Below are positions 25,264 through 33,077 of a stretch of 35,998 bases of DNA, one piece after another. Under the pieces are notes generated by a model. It did no database searches, had not been told where the DNA came from, and saw nothing but the letters and a program-made list of their open reading frames with translations. Location: assembly GCA_024638655.1 (NCBI GenBank), contig JAHEJW010000021.1:7522-43519 (forward strand), read 5' to 3'. Positions within the stretch are counted from its first letter, which is position 1; every line of letters starts with the position of its first letter. This DNA is from a bacterium. Lineage in GTDB: Bacteria > Actinomycetota > Acidimicrobiia > Spongiisociales > ZC4RG35. A program made the position numbers and the translations under genes.

Positions 25264-26514
25264 CTATGAGCTCGAGGTGGGCTCCAGATCTACTCGCTCA
25301 ATCGAGACCCGGGTCACTCGACGTCGGCGCACGGAATCTGCCGTGAGCCGGTAGCCATCGACTTCGACGGCGTCGCCCGGTGATAAGAGCTGGCCCGCTA
25401 CCCCGATCATCAAGCCGGCAACGGTGTTCCAGTCACCGCTGGGGAGATCGATGCCGATCTCTTCGAGATCCTCCACCGGAAGCGACCCGGGCGCCCTCCA
25501 TTTGCCGTCTGCCACTCGTTCCAATTGCTCTGGCTCTTCTACGTCGGAGATGGTGCCCAGGAGCTCTTCGGCCACGTCCTCGACCGTGACCAGTCCGGCC
25601 GTGACGCCATACTCGTCGACCACGATCGCGAGGTGATTGTTCTGCTCCTGCATCTCGGCGAGCAGACTCGTGATGCTCTTCGACTCCGGGACTATCAGAG
25701 GGGGAGTGGCGATGGACCGGAGATCGGTTTCGCCACGGTCACGCGCCTCGGTGAGGTCGCGAAGACGCGCGACCCCGGTGATGTGCTCGAGGGACTCCTC
25801 GAAGATCGGGATCCTCCGGTGACCGGACGCAAGCGCTACCTCGAGAACATGGTCGACCTCGTCGGACACCTCGACGGCAACGATGTCGGGGCGGGGAACC
25901 ATGATGTCGTCGGCACGACGATCCCCGAAGCGAAATGCTCGCTCGATGAGGGTCAGGTCGGCTTCGGTTATCTCCCCCTCATGGGCGGCTCGATACGCCA
26001 ACAGACGCAGTTCCTCTTCGGTCACAGTCGGTGCGGTGGTGATTCCTTTTCCCGGCATCTGGACGTCGGCGATCCAGATAAGAAGCGAGACAAGTGGTCG
26101 AAGCACTCTCTCGAGGAATGCGATGGGTCCGGCGACTCTCAATGCGGTTGACTCGACATGACGCACCGCGTATGTCTTCGGAATCGCCTCCCCGTAGACG
26201 AACAGCACGATGGTGAGAATGACCGAAGCGAGTGTGACCCCCAGGTTTCCGAACCATCTTTGTGCCAGCACCCCGGTGACCGTCGCCGCACCGATCTGGG
26301 CGAGTAGCGCCAAGAACAGAATCAGATTGAGCACACCGGGAAGACGGTCGATCAGGCTCACCAGCCGGCTCACCGACTTGCCCCCATCTGCGGCAAGCGC
26401 CCGGACTCTGTATTCGCTTATTCGCAGCAGGGACGCTTCGGCCAGCGCCAGGAAGACGGCGACCAGAAGCGCGACTCCCAGCAAGATCAGCAGTGGGACA
26501 TCAGCTCCGCTCAT
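25264..26514 (-). CDS. CNNM/CorC-type hemolysin-family membrane protein
   Basis: This 416-residue protein has the family order: a DUF21/CNNM membrane domain (about 1-170, with FLALAEASLLRIS and YGEAIPKTYAVRH), two CBS domains (about 195-310), and a C-terminal CorC/HlyC domain (about 330-410). Such proteins are linked to Mg2+ or Co2+ homeostasis rather than haemolysis. It reads left on the minus strand. The methyltransferase lies upstream on the same strand, with a hairpin-rich gap of 76 bases between them. Confidence 0.9.
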   Translation of the reverse strand: MSGADVPLLILLGVALLVAVFLALAEASLLRISEYRVRALAADGGKSVSRLVSLIDRLPGVLNLILFLALLAQIGAATVTGVLAQRWFGNLGVTLASVILTIVLFVYGEAIPKTYAVRHVESTALRVAGPIAFLERVLRPLVSLLIWIADVQMPGKGITTAPTVTEEELRLLAYRAAHEGEITEADLTLIERAFRFGDRRADDIMVPRPDIVAVEVSDEVDHVLEVALASGHRRIPIFEESLEHITGVARLRDLTEARDRGETDLRSIATPPLIVPESKSITSLLAEMQEQNNHLAIVVDEYGVTAGLVTVEDVAEELLGTISDVEEPEQLERVADGKWRAPGSLPVEDLEEIGIDLPSGDWNTVAGLMIGVAGQLLSPGDAVEVDGYRLTADSVRRRRVTRVSIERVDLEPTSSS

Positions 26515-26560
26515 GTCGCGACGGGGTTGGTCATACGGTGACCAAAGTACCGCAATCCTG

Positions 26561-26575
26561 TCGGTGGTTCACCGA
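26561..26575 (-). terminator. stem-loop after methyltransferase
   Basis: TCGGTG (26561-26566) pairs perfectly with CACCGA (26570-26575) around a three-base loop, 15 bases past the methyltransferase stop on the minus strand. A second perfect hairpin, TTGGTCA 26527-26533 with TGACCAA 26539-26545, follows nearer the CNNM start. Neither has a U-run. Confidence 0.35.
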
Positions 26576-26590
26576 CCCCAACCGGGCTCG

Positions 26591-27178
26591 CTACCAGCCG
26601 GGATCTCCCTTACATGCGAGCAGACGGGCGCTGGCTACCAGCCCGTCGGTTGGACCGGAGGGTTCCAGGAGCTCGGAGTATTCGACGATCCGCAGGTCTG
26701 AGAAGGCGTCGAGGAGCTCTCCCGGGAAGAGGCGATAGTCGCCTGAGGGCCCGATGACCGCGCGGTAAGTGTGCAGGTGTTGCTCCATGAGAAGCCACCC
26801 ATTGGCGGTCAGCCCTCCCACGAGGTGGGGCCACATCGCCCTGTCCACATATCGGATCATCGTTATCAGGTCGTACCGATCCGTGGATACGTCGAACTCG
26901 GCGACATCGCCGACTACCCAATCGACCTCGAGCTCGCGAGAAGCGGCTTCCTTTCTCGCCATGCCAATGGCAACCGATGAGATGTCGACGCCCGTGACCT
27001 CGAATCCTGCCTCCGCCAGGCGAAGGGCATTCCGGCCGGCGCCACAGGCAAGCACAAGGGCACGTCCTGTGCCTATGTAGTCAATCGCTCGATCCACGAT
27101 GGGAGACGACTCGACTCTCGGCTGGTAGTCGCCGCTGGCATACCGTTGGTCCCAACGCGCCTGCTCTTCGGCTGTCAC
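26591..27178 (-). CDS. class I SAM-dependent methyltransferase
   Basis: The 195-residue TehB/UbiE-like methyltransferase begins ARWDQRYASGDY, a motif frequent at the start of this group. Motif I is LVLACGAGRNALRL with the acidic GVDIS following, and VVGDVAEFD lies beyond. The substrate is unknown. It starts with GTG on the minus strand, only 12 bases from the start of a divergent plus-strand gene, which leaves no room for two promoters in between. Confidence 0.88.
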   Translation of the reverse strand: MTAEEQARWDQRYASGDYQPRVESSPIVDRAIDYIGTGRALVLACGAGRNALRLAEAGFEVTGVDISSVAIGMARKEAASRELEVDWVVGDVAEFDVSTDRYDLITMIRYVDRAMWPHLVGGLTANGWLLMEQHLHTYRAVIGPSGDYRLFPGELLDAFSDLRIVEYSELLEPSGPTDGLVASARLLACKGDPGW

Positions 27179-27190
27179 GCGGGGCAGTGT

Positions 27191-27478
27191 ATGCGCCTGA
27201 TCCGCACCTACGACGACGCGCTAGTCACTTCGTGCGCGAGTCGTTTGGTCCCCAAGGACTCCCTGACCTGGGTCGATATCCGCTACATGACATCGAGGAT
27301 CACCAGGGCCAACAAATGTGCCATCTGCGATGAGAAGGCCGAGTATCTGACACCGTTTGGAATGCTCTGCCCGGCTCACAGCAATCAGATGGTCAACGGT
27401 GACACGAGTTGGATTCCGATCCCCCTGCATTCCGGCAGCCACGTCACGATGGGACTCCGGAGACGCATCAGACCCTGA
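27191..27478 (+). CDS. small putative zinc-binding protein
   Basis: This 95-residue product carries CAICDEK followed by MLCPAH, a C-x2-C...C-x2-H set that could bind zinc in a treble-clef or ribbon fold. The rest is polar and ends in RRRIRP. I used the ATG at 27191; a second in-frame ATG at 27287 gives a 63-residue product that keeps the metal motif and would leave room for a promoter. No family recognised, and it ends 46 bases before the tRNA. Confidence 0.5.
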   Translation: MRLIRTYDDALVTSCASRLVPKDSLTWVDIRYMTSRITRANKCAICDEKAEYLTPFGMLCPAHSNQMVNGDTSWIPIPLHSGSHVTMGLRRRIRP

Positions 27479-27499
27479 GTCGTCGCTGCGTGGGCCGCC

Positions 27500-27511
27500 C
27501 GAGTGCACTCG
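27500..27511. terminator. palindrome between convergent transcripts
   Basis: CGAGTGCACTCG is a perfect 12-base palindrome between the small plus-strand gene and the end of the minus-strand tRNA. It could act as a bidirectional terminator, but neither side has a clear T-run. Confidence 0.3.
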
Positions 27512-27523
27512 AGGGTGGTTCGG

Positions 27524-27598
27524 TCGGGCTGAGAGGATTTGAACCTCCGACCTCGTGACCCCCAGTCACGCGCGCTAACCAAGCTGCGCCACAGCCCG
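27524..27598 (-). tRNA. tRNA-Pro (anticodon GGG)
   Basis: On the minus strand the 75 bases fold as a standard cloverleaf. The acceptor CGGGCTG pairs with CAGCCCG, followed by discriminator A. The D arm has GGTTAGCGC, and the anticodon stem CGTGA/TCACG carries the loop CTGGGGG with anticodon GGG (Pro, codons CCC and CCU). The T arm has GGTTCAAATCC. The CCA end is not encoded (ACCG follows). The start CGGG and GGG anticodon fit tRNA-Pro. Confidence 0.95.
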
Positions 27599-27608
27599 AG
27601 ATTGGTCA

Positions 27609-27614
27609 ATCGTA
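27609..27614 (-). promoter_or_regulatory. putative -10 element of tRNA-Pro
   Basis: On the minus strand TACGAT ends ten bases before the tRNA 5' end, in the 60-base gap shared with the divergent aminotransferase. Confidence 0.35.
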
Positions 27615-27645
27615 GCCCCTGCTAACCGCCAAACCCCAAGGCTCG

Positions 27646-27651
27646 TAGGCT
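27646..27651 (+). promoter_or_regulatory. putative leaderless -10 element of the aminotransferase
   Basis: TAGGCT ends seven bases before the ATG at 27659. The intervening CCTAGGG is not a convincing ribosome binding site, so a leaderless mRNA is suggested. Confidence 0.35.
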
Positions 27652-27658
27652 CCTAGGG

Positions 27659-28807
27659 ATGTTCACATCCAACCGGCTCGAGCCATTTGGAGTCACCATC
27701 TTCACCGAGATGTCGGATCTGGCTCGACGGCATGGGGCGATAAACCTCGGTCAAGGGTTTCCGGACTGGGACGGAGCCGACTTCGTCAAGGAAGCAGCGG
27801 TCAACGCCACGTTGGCAGGCGGCCACGACCAGTACCCCCCGAGTCCGGGGATCCCGGAGCTCCGGCAGGCGATCGCGGAGAGATATGGACCTCTGCTGGG
27901 ACGAGAGCTCGAGCCGACTACCGAGGTCACGGTGACGTCCGGTTGCACCGAGGCGCTGGCAGCCAGCGCACTCGGGTTGGTCAATCCTGGCGACGAAGTC
28001 GTTCTCATCGAGCCTTACTACGACGCATACCCCGCCGATGTGGCACTGGCTGGGGGAGTAGCGCGCCACGTCACACTCCGCCCGCCCGAGTTCAGTCTCC
28101 CGATCGATGAGCTGGCGGAAGTGATTCACCCCGGAACGCGAGCCCTTTTGTTCAACAACCCTCACAATCCCACGGGGCGCGTCTTCAGTCGAGATGAGCT
28201 GCGAGCAATCGCCGACCTGTGCATTCGCAACGACGTGATCGTGATCTCGGACGAGGTGTACGAGGAGATGGTCTACGACGATGCCGAACATCTCCGTCTG
28301 GCAACGATAGACGGGATGTGGGAACGAACGCTCACGCTGTCTTCCCTGGGCAAGACGTTCTCTCTGACCGGCTGGAAGCTGGGATGGGCCATTGGGCCCG
28401 AGCACTTGACGCGAGCCCTCAGGTCGGCGCATCAGTTCCTCACATTCACCACGCCGACACCTGTGCAACATGGAGCCGTCGCGGCGCTGGGGGCGCCCAC
28501 ATCGTTCTACGAGCAGATGAGACTGGGGTACGAGTCGAAAAGGGATCTCCTCGCCAACGGTCTCAGAGACCTCGGGTTCGATGTGCACCTTCCCTCGGGC
28601 ACCTATTTCATGATGACCGATCATCCCGGTGAGGGCGACGACAGGCAGTTCTGCTTCGATCTGATCGAGAGCGCCGGTGTCGTGGCCATCCCGCCGAGCG
28701 TCTTCTACTCGGATCCGAAGCGCGGTGCGAGCATGGTTCGATTTGCGTTCTGCAAAGGCGAGGCAACCCTGCATGAGGCTCTGAACCGCCTCGCTGCTGT
28801 CCTTTGA
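27659..28807 (+). CDS. PLP-dependent aminotransferase, class I/II
   Basis: This 382-residue fold-type I aminotransferase has the catalytic lysine K232 in SSLGKTFSLTGWKLGW. Other motifs are NPHNPTGRVF, ISDEVYEEMVYD and LGQGFPDW near the N terminus. It resembles the group that includes mycobacterial N-succinyldiaminopimelate aminotransferase (DapC) and kynurenine/glutamine transaminases. Specificity cannot be told. It stands alone, divergent from tRNA-Pro. Confidence 0.88.
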   Translation: MFTSNRLEPFGVTIFTEMSDLARRHGAINLGQGFPDWDGADFVKEAAVNATLAGGHDQYPPSPGIPELRQAIAERYGPLLGRELEPTTEVTVTSGCTEALAASALGLVNPGDEVVLIEPYYDAYPADVALAGGVARHVTLRPPEFSLPIDELAEVIHPGTRALLFNNPHNPTGRVFSRDELRAIADLCIRNDVIVISDEVYEEMVYDDAEHLRLATIDGMWERTLTLSSLGKTFSLTGWKLGWAIGPEHLTRALRSAHQFLTFTTPTPVQHGAVAALGAPTSFYEQMRLGYESKRDLLANGLRDLGFDVHLPSGTYFMMTDHPGEGDDRQFCFDLIESAGVVAIPPSVFYSDPKRGASMVRFAFCKGEATLHEALNRLAAVL

Positions 28808-28875
28808 CGCATCGGAGATCTACTTAAAGCCCGCAACGACCCCTGCCGATCTAACGGCTGGGAGGTCAGCGCACC

Positions 28876-30705
28876 TTGCGGGAAATCTCATTACGCACAA
28901 TTGGAGCCAGCCTCGTACTACTGGGCCTGGCCTTCGCCGCTCTCGTTCAGATGACGCCGGGGGGCGACCGCAACGCGGTGGCGCTGATCCCCGAGGAAAC
29001 GGTGAACAGCTCACTACCAACCGTCTCGGAAAGCGTGGCCGCTGACGGAGAGGCCAGCACGACACCGACCACCCCGTTCAACTACCGCGTGGGCGTGCTC
29101 GCAGGGATTTCGACCAATAACTTCTGGGCCTTCTACGGTCAACAGCCCTCGGTGTGGAATTCCTACATCCTCGGGCCCACCAAACCCGCATTGTTCCGGG
29201 TGACGAGTTCTGCACTCGAGCCGGAAGTCGCCAAATGGCTCCCCGGGCTGTCGTATGAGGGAGACTCCTGGTTCGTCGAGGTCGTGCTGAGGGAGGACAT
29301 GTATTGGTCTGACGGGACGCCGATAACCGCCGACGATTACGTCTTCACTTTCGAAACGGTTCGCTCGCTCGAGCTGGGGGCAAGCTGGGCTGCAGCTTTC
29401 CCCGGCTCGATTGCCGGGGTCAAGGCCCTGGCTCCTCACCGGCTCAGAATCGAGTTCACGGACAAACCTGCTTTCGCAGCCTGGCCCAACGCGGCCGGCA
29501 CCGCACCAATCATGCCCAAGCATGTTTGGGAAGGGATCGTCCCCGGGCTCACGGCAGCGGACCTCTACGCGGACTCGAGCGCCGCAGATGTCGCTGGAGG
29601 ACCTCTCGTGCTCAGCGAGGTAGCCGACGGCCACATCACGAGCGTCGCCAACCCCGGCTACCCACTCCAAAATGGCCCAGACACGGTCGTCTACACGGTC
29701 TATCCAGACGAACAAACACTCGTGGATGCTCTGATAGCTGATGAGATCGATGCAATTCTCACCCCCAAGGGCCTGTCGGAGGGGAGCTCGTCGCGAGTCC
29801 AGGGCGATGACACGATTCGCCTCCTGACCAGCCCCGCCAACGGAATTCGCTATCTCGGCTTCAATCTCCAGCGGGAGCCCATGTCTGATCCGGCCTTCAG
29901 ACAGGCTCTGGCGCTCTTGGTGGACAGAGAAGCATTGGCAGGGGTGGTTGGGATCGGTGCTCGTCCGGCATACACGTTCACGAGAGAGGCGAATGAGGCC
30001 TGGTACGAAAGCGAGAGCGCCCTGGCCATCGGCAACGGCGTCTCCGGCGATCTCCAGAGCCGGCTGACCCAGGCAATCGCAGCGTTGAAAGGAGCTGGCT
30101 ATGTCTGGCAAACAGAGCCCGCCCTCACGGACGACGGAGGCGCAACACCGGGTGCGGGGCTGACCATCAACGGGCTGACTCCGGCCCCCTTGACGATCCT
30201 CACCCCCGGAGACAGCTACGACCCGTCACGACCGGCGTACGTGACCGAGATAGCCGCCACGCTCGCACTCCTCGGATTCGACGCCCGACCCGTGGTGACC
30301 GATTTCGACACCGTTGTCGATCTGGCCTTCACAGGGGGCGACGAAGGCGTGAGGCAGTACGACATGTACCTTCTCGGATGGACACTGGGGAATCCGGCAC
30401 TTCCTGACTTCTTCCGGCCACTGTTTCACTCCCAAGGTGAGATGAACAACACGGGATACGCCAGCACGGAGTTCGATGAGCGATTGGCGGCCTACGAGGC
30501 GGCGAGGACTTCGAACGAAGCTAGGAGCCACCTTTGGGAGATGGAGGGGATCTTGGCCAGGGATCTCCCATACCTCGTCCTCTACAGCATGGACATCACC
30601 GAGGCCTATCGGGCGGACCGCGTCGAATTCGCCATCACCGGGTACCTCGGCGGACTCCAGGGACGTCTCGGAGGAATCGGTGACGTCCGGCCCGTCTCCA
30701 GGTAA
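28876..30705 (+). CDS. ABC-type peptide/solute-binding protein (SBP family 5)
   Basis: The 609-residue product matches the extracellular solute-binding family 5 (OppA-like): DMYWSDGTPITADDYVFTFE and YLGFNLQREPMSDPAFRQAL are characteristic. The N terminus has one hydrophobic helix (TIGASLVLLGLAFAALV) but no lipobox Cys, so it would be membrane-anchored or secreted rather than a lipoprotein. TTG 28876 follows a GGGAGG 11 bases upstream. No permease or ATPase gene is adjacent, so its transporter must be elsewhere or it has another role. Confidence 0.85.
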   Translation: MREISLRTIGASLVLLGLAFAALVQMTPGGDRNAVALIPEETVNSSLPTVSESVAADGEASTTPTTPFNYRVGVLAGISTNNFWAFYGQQPSVWNSYILGPTKPALFRVTSSALEPEVAKWLPGLSYEGDSWFVEVVLREDMYWSDGTPITADDYVFTFETVRSLELGASWAAAFPGSIAGVKALAPHRLRIEFTDKPAFAAWPNAAGTAPIMPKHVWEGIVPGLTAADLYADSSAADVAGGPLVLSEVADGHITSVANPGYPLQNGPDTVVYTVYPDEQTLVDALIADEIDAILTPKGLSEGSSSRVQGDDTIRLLTSPANGIRYLGFNLQREPMSDPAFRQALALLVDREALAGVVGIGARPAYTFTREANEAWYESESALAIGNGVSGDLQSRLTQAIAALKGAGYVWQTEPALTDDGGATPGAGLTINGLTPAPLTILTPGDSYDPSRPAYVTEIAATLALLGFDARPVVTDFDTVVDLAFTGGDEGVRQYDMYLLGWTLGNPALPDFFRPLFHSQGEMNNTGYASTEFDERLAAYEAARTSNEARSHLWEMEGILARDLPYLVLYSMDITEAYRADRVEFAITGYLGGLQGRLGGIGDVRPVSR

Positions 30706-30716
30706 CCCGCCTCAAA

Positions 30717-30774
30717 CCCGCCGCCCACTGCTGACTACTCTCGCTCGGTGCCCGAGGTCGTCCCCACCGATCGC
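30717..30774 (+). repeat. 58-bp direct repeat, copy 1 (upstream, decayed pgsA start)
   Basis: This 58-bp segment is identical to 30924-30981 except at two positions (30729 T/A and 30745 T/C), an exact 207-base offset. It carries the same -10 TACTCT (30736-30741) and the same GTG (30748) with the first nine pgsA codons. After codon nine it diverges and stops at TAA 30829-30831, leaving a 27-residue ORF. It looks like a partial duplication of the pgsA promoter and 5' end. Confidence 0.85.
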
Positions 30775-30923
30775 AGTCATCATGGCCGACCGACTTTGCC
30801 CGGCGTCCTCCGTTCATCAGACCACCGATAACTGGGGGACCCACCTCACAGCACTCCGGCGAGACTCCCAGCCCGGGCAAACAGACGCCGGTCGGTCGGC
30901 TGCTGCCGCTCCCGCGTAAGGCT

Positions 30924-30981
30924 CCCGCCGCCCACAGCTGACTACTCTCGCCCGGTGCCCGAGGTCGTCCCCACCGATCGC
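30924..30981 (+). repeat. 58-bp direct repeat, copy 2 (pgsA promoter and start)
   Basis: This is the intact copy, including the -10, the pgsA GTG at 30955 and the first nine codons. The 149 bases between the copies (30775-30923) hold no recognisable gene and no convincing similarity to pgsA. Confidence 0.85.
30943..30948 (+). promoter_or_regulatory. putative leaderless -10 element of pgsA
   Basis: TACTCT ends six bases before the pgsA GTG at 30955. The same element and spacing occur in repeat copy 1. No Shine-Dalgarno lies between. Confidence 0.5.
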
Positions 30982-31542
30982 GTATTCACCGTTCCGAATC
31001 TGGTCTCGTTCATCCGGCTCGCAGCCGTGGGTGTGTTCTGGTGGCTGCTGTTCGGAGTGGAGAACGTCGCATTCGCAGGTTTGCTGATATTCCTGGTCGG
31101 ATGGACCGATTGGATCGACGGGTACCTGGCACGACGGCTCAATCAGGTCAGCAAGCTGGGCGCGATGCTGGATCCAGTTGCCGACCGATTGATGATCGCC
31201 TCGGCGTTGGTAGGCGGCCTGATAGCGGGAGTGGTCCCCGGTCTCATCGGATGGCCCCTGATCGTCAGAGAAGTGGTGATGACTCTCCTCACGTCTTACA
31301 TGGTGGCGAGGGGTGCTGGTGTGCTCGAGGTTCGCAAGATCGGAAAGCAGGCGACGTTCATCCTCTATGGAGCAATACCCACGTTCTACTTCGCGTCGGC
31401 CGACATCCTCACCACGATCTCGCTGCCCCTGGCGTGGTTCTCGGGCATCGTCGGGCTGGCCCTCTATTGGTATGCCGTGTTTCTGTACATAGGTGATGCG
31501 CGCTCCGCGTTGCGGGAGTTAGAGTCCTCGCCCAGTCGGTAG
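30955..31542 (+). CDS. pgsA: CDP-alcohol phosphatidyltransferase (PgsA-like)
   Basis: This 195-residue membrane enzyme of glycerophospholipid synthesis transfers a phosphatidyl group from CDP-diacylglycerol to an alcohol such as glycerol 3-phosphate. The family motif is complete: D52, D55, G56, A59, R60, G69, D73 and D77 in DWIDGYLAR to LDPVADR. Several hydrophobic helices follow. M. tuberculosis has pgsA2 at this spot before gcvH and garA. The alcohol is not certain. The GTG is set by the -10 six bases upstream and by the repeat. Confidence 0.88.
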   Translation: MPEVVPTDRVFTVPNLVSFIRLAAVGVFWWLLFGVENVAFAGLLIFLVGWTDWIDGYLARRLNQVSKLGAMLDPVADRLMIASALVGGLIAGVVPGLIGWPLIVREVVMTLLTSYMVARGAGVLEVRKIGKQATFILYGAIPTFYFASADILTTISLPLAWFSGIVGLALYWYAVFLYIGDARSALRELESSPSR

Positions 31543-31547
31543 GAGAG
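31541..31547 (+). promoter_or_regulatory. ribosome binding site of gcvH
   Basis: AGGAGAG ends five bases before the gcvH ATG at 31553, overlapping the end of pgsA. TAGAGT at 31520-31525 could be a separate -10. Confidence 0.5.
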
Positions 31548-31552
31548 AGTCG

Positions 31553-31933
31553 ATGCAAGTACCCGAACATCTTCACTACACCGAAGAGCACGAGTGGATC
31601 GAGCAACTCGAAGACTCGCGTATCCGGATCGGTATCACCGACTATGCCCAAGACCAATTGGGTGATGTGGTGTACGTCGAGCTCCCGGAAGTCGATACCG
31701 AAGTCGCCAAGGAAGATCTGATCGTGGAGATCGAGAGCACCAAGTCAGTCGGCGAGGTCTATGCGCCTTTCGCCGGAAAGATCGTCGCGGTGAACGATGC
31801 GGTGGCCGAGTCTCCAGAATTGGTCAACTCGAGCCCCTACGACGAAGGTTGGCTCGCCATGATCGAGGTCGAGGGAGAGATCGACACCTCCGACCTGCTG
31901 GATGCAGGCGGCTATGGGAACCTGACCGAGTAG
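31553..31933 (+). CDS. gcvH: glycine cleavage system H protein
   Basis: This 126-residue lipoyl carrier shuttles the aminomethyl group in glycine cleavage. The lipoyl Lys is K64 in IESTKSVGEVYAPF, and the start HLHYTEEHEWI is typical. P and T proteins are not nearby. In M. tuberculosis gcvH also lies apart from gcvT, next to garA. Confidence 0.95.
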   Translation: MQVPEHLHYTEEHEWIEQLEDSRIRIGITDYAQDQLGDVVYVELPEVDTEVAKEDLIVEIESTKSVGEVYAPFAGKIVAVNDAVAESPELVNSSPYDEGWLAMIEVEGEIDTSDLLDAGGYGNLTE

Positions 31934-31954
31934 AGGACACCCCGATACTCAACC

Positions 31955-31960
31955 TATGAT
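31955..31960 (+). promoter_or_regulatory. putative -10 element of garA
   Basis: TATGAT, five of six matches to consensus, ends nine bases before the garA ATG in the 36-base gap after gcvH. It would give an almost leaderless mRNA. Confidence 0.45.
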
Positions 31961-31969
31961 TTCGGACAC

Positions 31970-32410
31970 ATGACCGATGAACGCGCCCCGGAGAACGGCA
32001 AACAGAAGCCTGAAGCTGAGGTTGAGACCGACCCAACCGTCCTCTTCGTGCCTCTGGCGGACCGCTCAGAGCACCCCCTGAGTCGTGAGGAGGCTGCCCA
32101 TATCGAAGGCCTCTCCGGCTATGCGCTCGTCGTCGAGAGGGGCCCGAGGTCTGGTATGACATACAAGCTGATACCCGGAAACACCACGATCGGACGTCAC
32201 CCCGAGAGCGACATATTCCTCAACGATGTGACAGTTTCTCGACATCACTGCAGGTTCCTGGTGAGTGATGACTCGATCACAGTCGAGGACAGCGGCTCGA
32301 CCAACGGCACCTACGTGAACGATCAACGGATCGACACCGCCGTGCTCAGCCCCGGCGACGAGGTGCTGGTCGGACGATTCCATTTCGTCGTTGCCCACGG
32401 CGATGCCTGA
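31970..32410 (+). CDS. garA: FHA-domain regulator GarA
   Basis: This 146-residue forkhead-associated protein follows gcvH as in M. tuberculosis, where GarA binds and inhibits 2-oxoglutarate decarboxylase and activates glutamate-linked enzymes. The FHA core reads GRHPESDIFLNDVTVSRHH (R76, S90, R91, H92) and SGSTNGTYVN. The N-terminal phospho-switch, ETTS in mycobacteria, here reads ETDPTVLF (T20, T23), so only part of the two-threonine motif remains. The stop overlaps the MerR start. Confidence 0.88.
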   Translation: MTDERAPENGKQKPEAEVETDPTVLFVPLADRSEHPLSREEAAHIEGLSGYALVVERGPRSGMTYKLIPGNTTIGRHPESDIFLNDVTVSRHHCRFLVSDDSITVEDSGSTNGTYVNDQRIDTAVLSPGDEVLVGRFHFVVAHGDA

Positions 32411-33077
32411 AGGCCAGCTGAGCATCGGAGAAGTCATCAATCTGTTGAGGGACGACTTCCCCGACGTCTCGGTGTCCAAGATCCGCTTTCTCGAGAGTCA
32501 AGGCTTGATCGACCCGGATCGCTCCAACAGCGGATATCGCCAGTTCGGCGAACAGGACGTCGCCCGGCTCAGATTCATTCTCCAGCAGCAGCGCGACCAC
32601 TTCTTGCCGTTGAAAGTGATCAAGTCGAAACTCACCCTCTGGGAGAGGGGCGAAGAAGAGTCGGCCCCGCCGTCATCAACACCAGATCCCCATCTCGACC
32701 AGAGCGGCGAACCCTTGGACCGGGACGACGTGTTGAAGAGATCGAGTCTGAGTCTCGAGCAGCTCGACGCACTGATCGAGGTCGGTCTGATCTCGCCAAT
32801 CGACTCCTCGGACGTCTTCCCGCCAGAGGCCGGGCTGATCGCCACCGAGGCGAGGCGATTGATGGAGTATGGGCTAGAACCACGTCATCTCCGATCGATC
32901 CGGTTGGCGGCAGACCGGGAATCCGACTTGTTGACCCAGTTGGTTGCTCCATTGCTCAAGGCATCGAATGCCGAAGCCCGGACACGGGCGAGAGACACAC
33001 TCGAGTCGTGCTCGGGATCCGTTCGCGCAATACACCGCGCTCTGCTGGAAGTCGAGCTCAGGCGGCAGTTCACCTGA
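32403..33077 (+). CDS. MerR-family regulator (Rv1828-like)
   Basis: The 224-residue product has the MerR winged helix at the N terminus: LSIGEVINLLRDDF, IRFLESQGLIDPDR and GYRQFGEQDVARL. A C-terminal effector-like region is rich in Leu and Arg. It lacks a metal-binding Cys cluster. Position after garA matches Rv1828, whose target genes are little known. ATG 32403 is within the end of garA. Its stop overlaps the next ATG (TGATG). Confidence 0.88.
   Translation: MPEGQLSIGEVINLLRDDFPDVSVSKIRFLESQGLIDPDRSNSGYRQFGEQDVARLRFILQQQRDHFLPLKVIKSKLTLWERGEEESAPPSSTPDPHLDQSGEPLDRDDVLKRSSLSLEQLDALIEVGLISPIDSSDVFPPEAGLIATEARRLMEYGLEPRHLRSIRLAADRESDLLTQLVAPLLKASNAEARTRARDTLESCSGSVRAIHRALLEVELRRQFT

Noticed and set aside
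27599..27610. ATTGGTCAAT palindrome next to tRNA-Pro as an operator
   Set aside because: Only ten bases, single occurrence, and compatible with chance; kept only as part of the tRNA upstream region.
30476..30919. 147-residue ORF across the end of the solute-binding gene and the repeat region
   Set aside because: First half is a shifted frame of the solute-binding gene and the rest has no coding signal.
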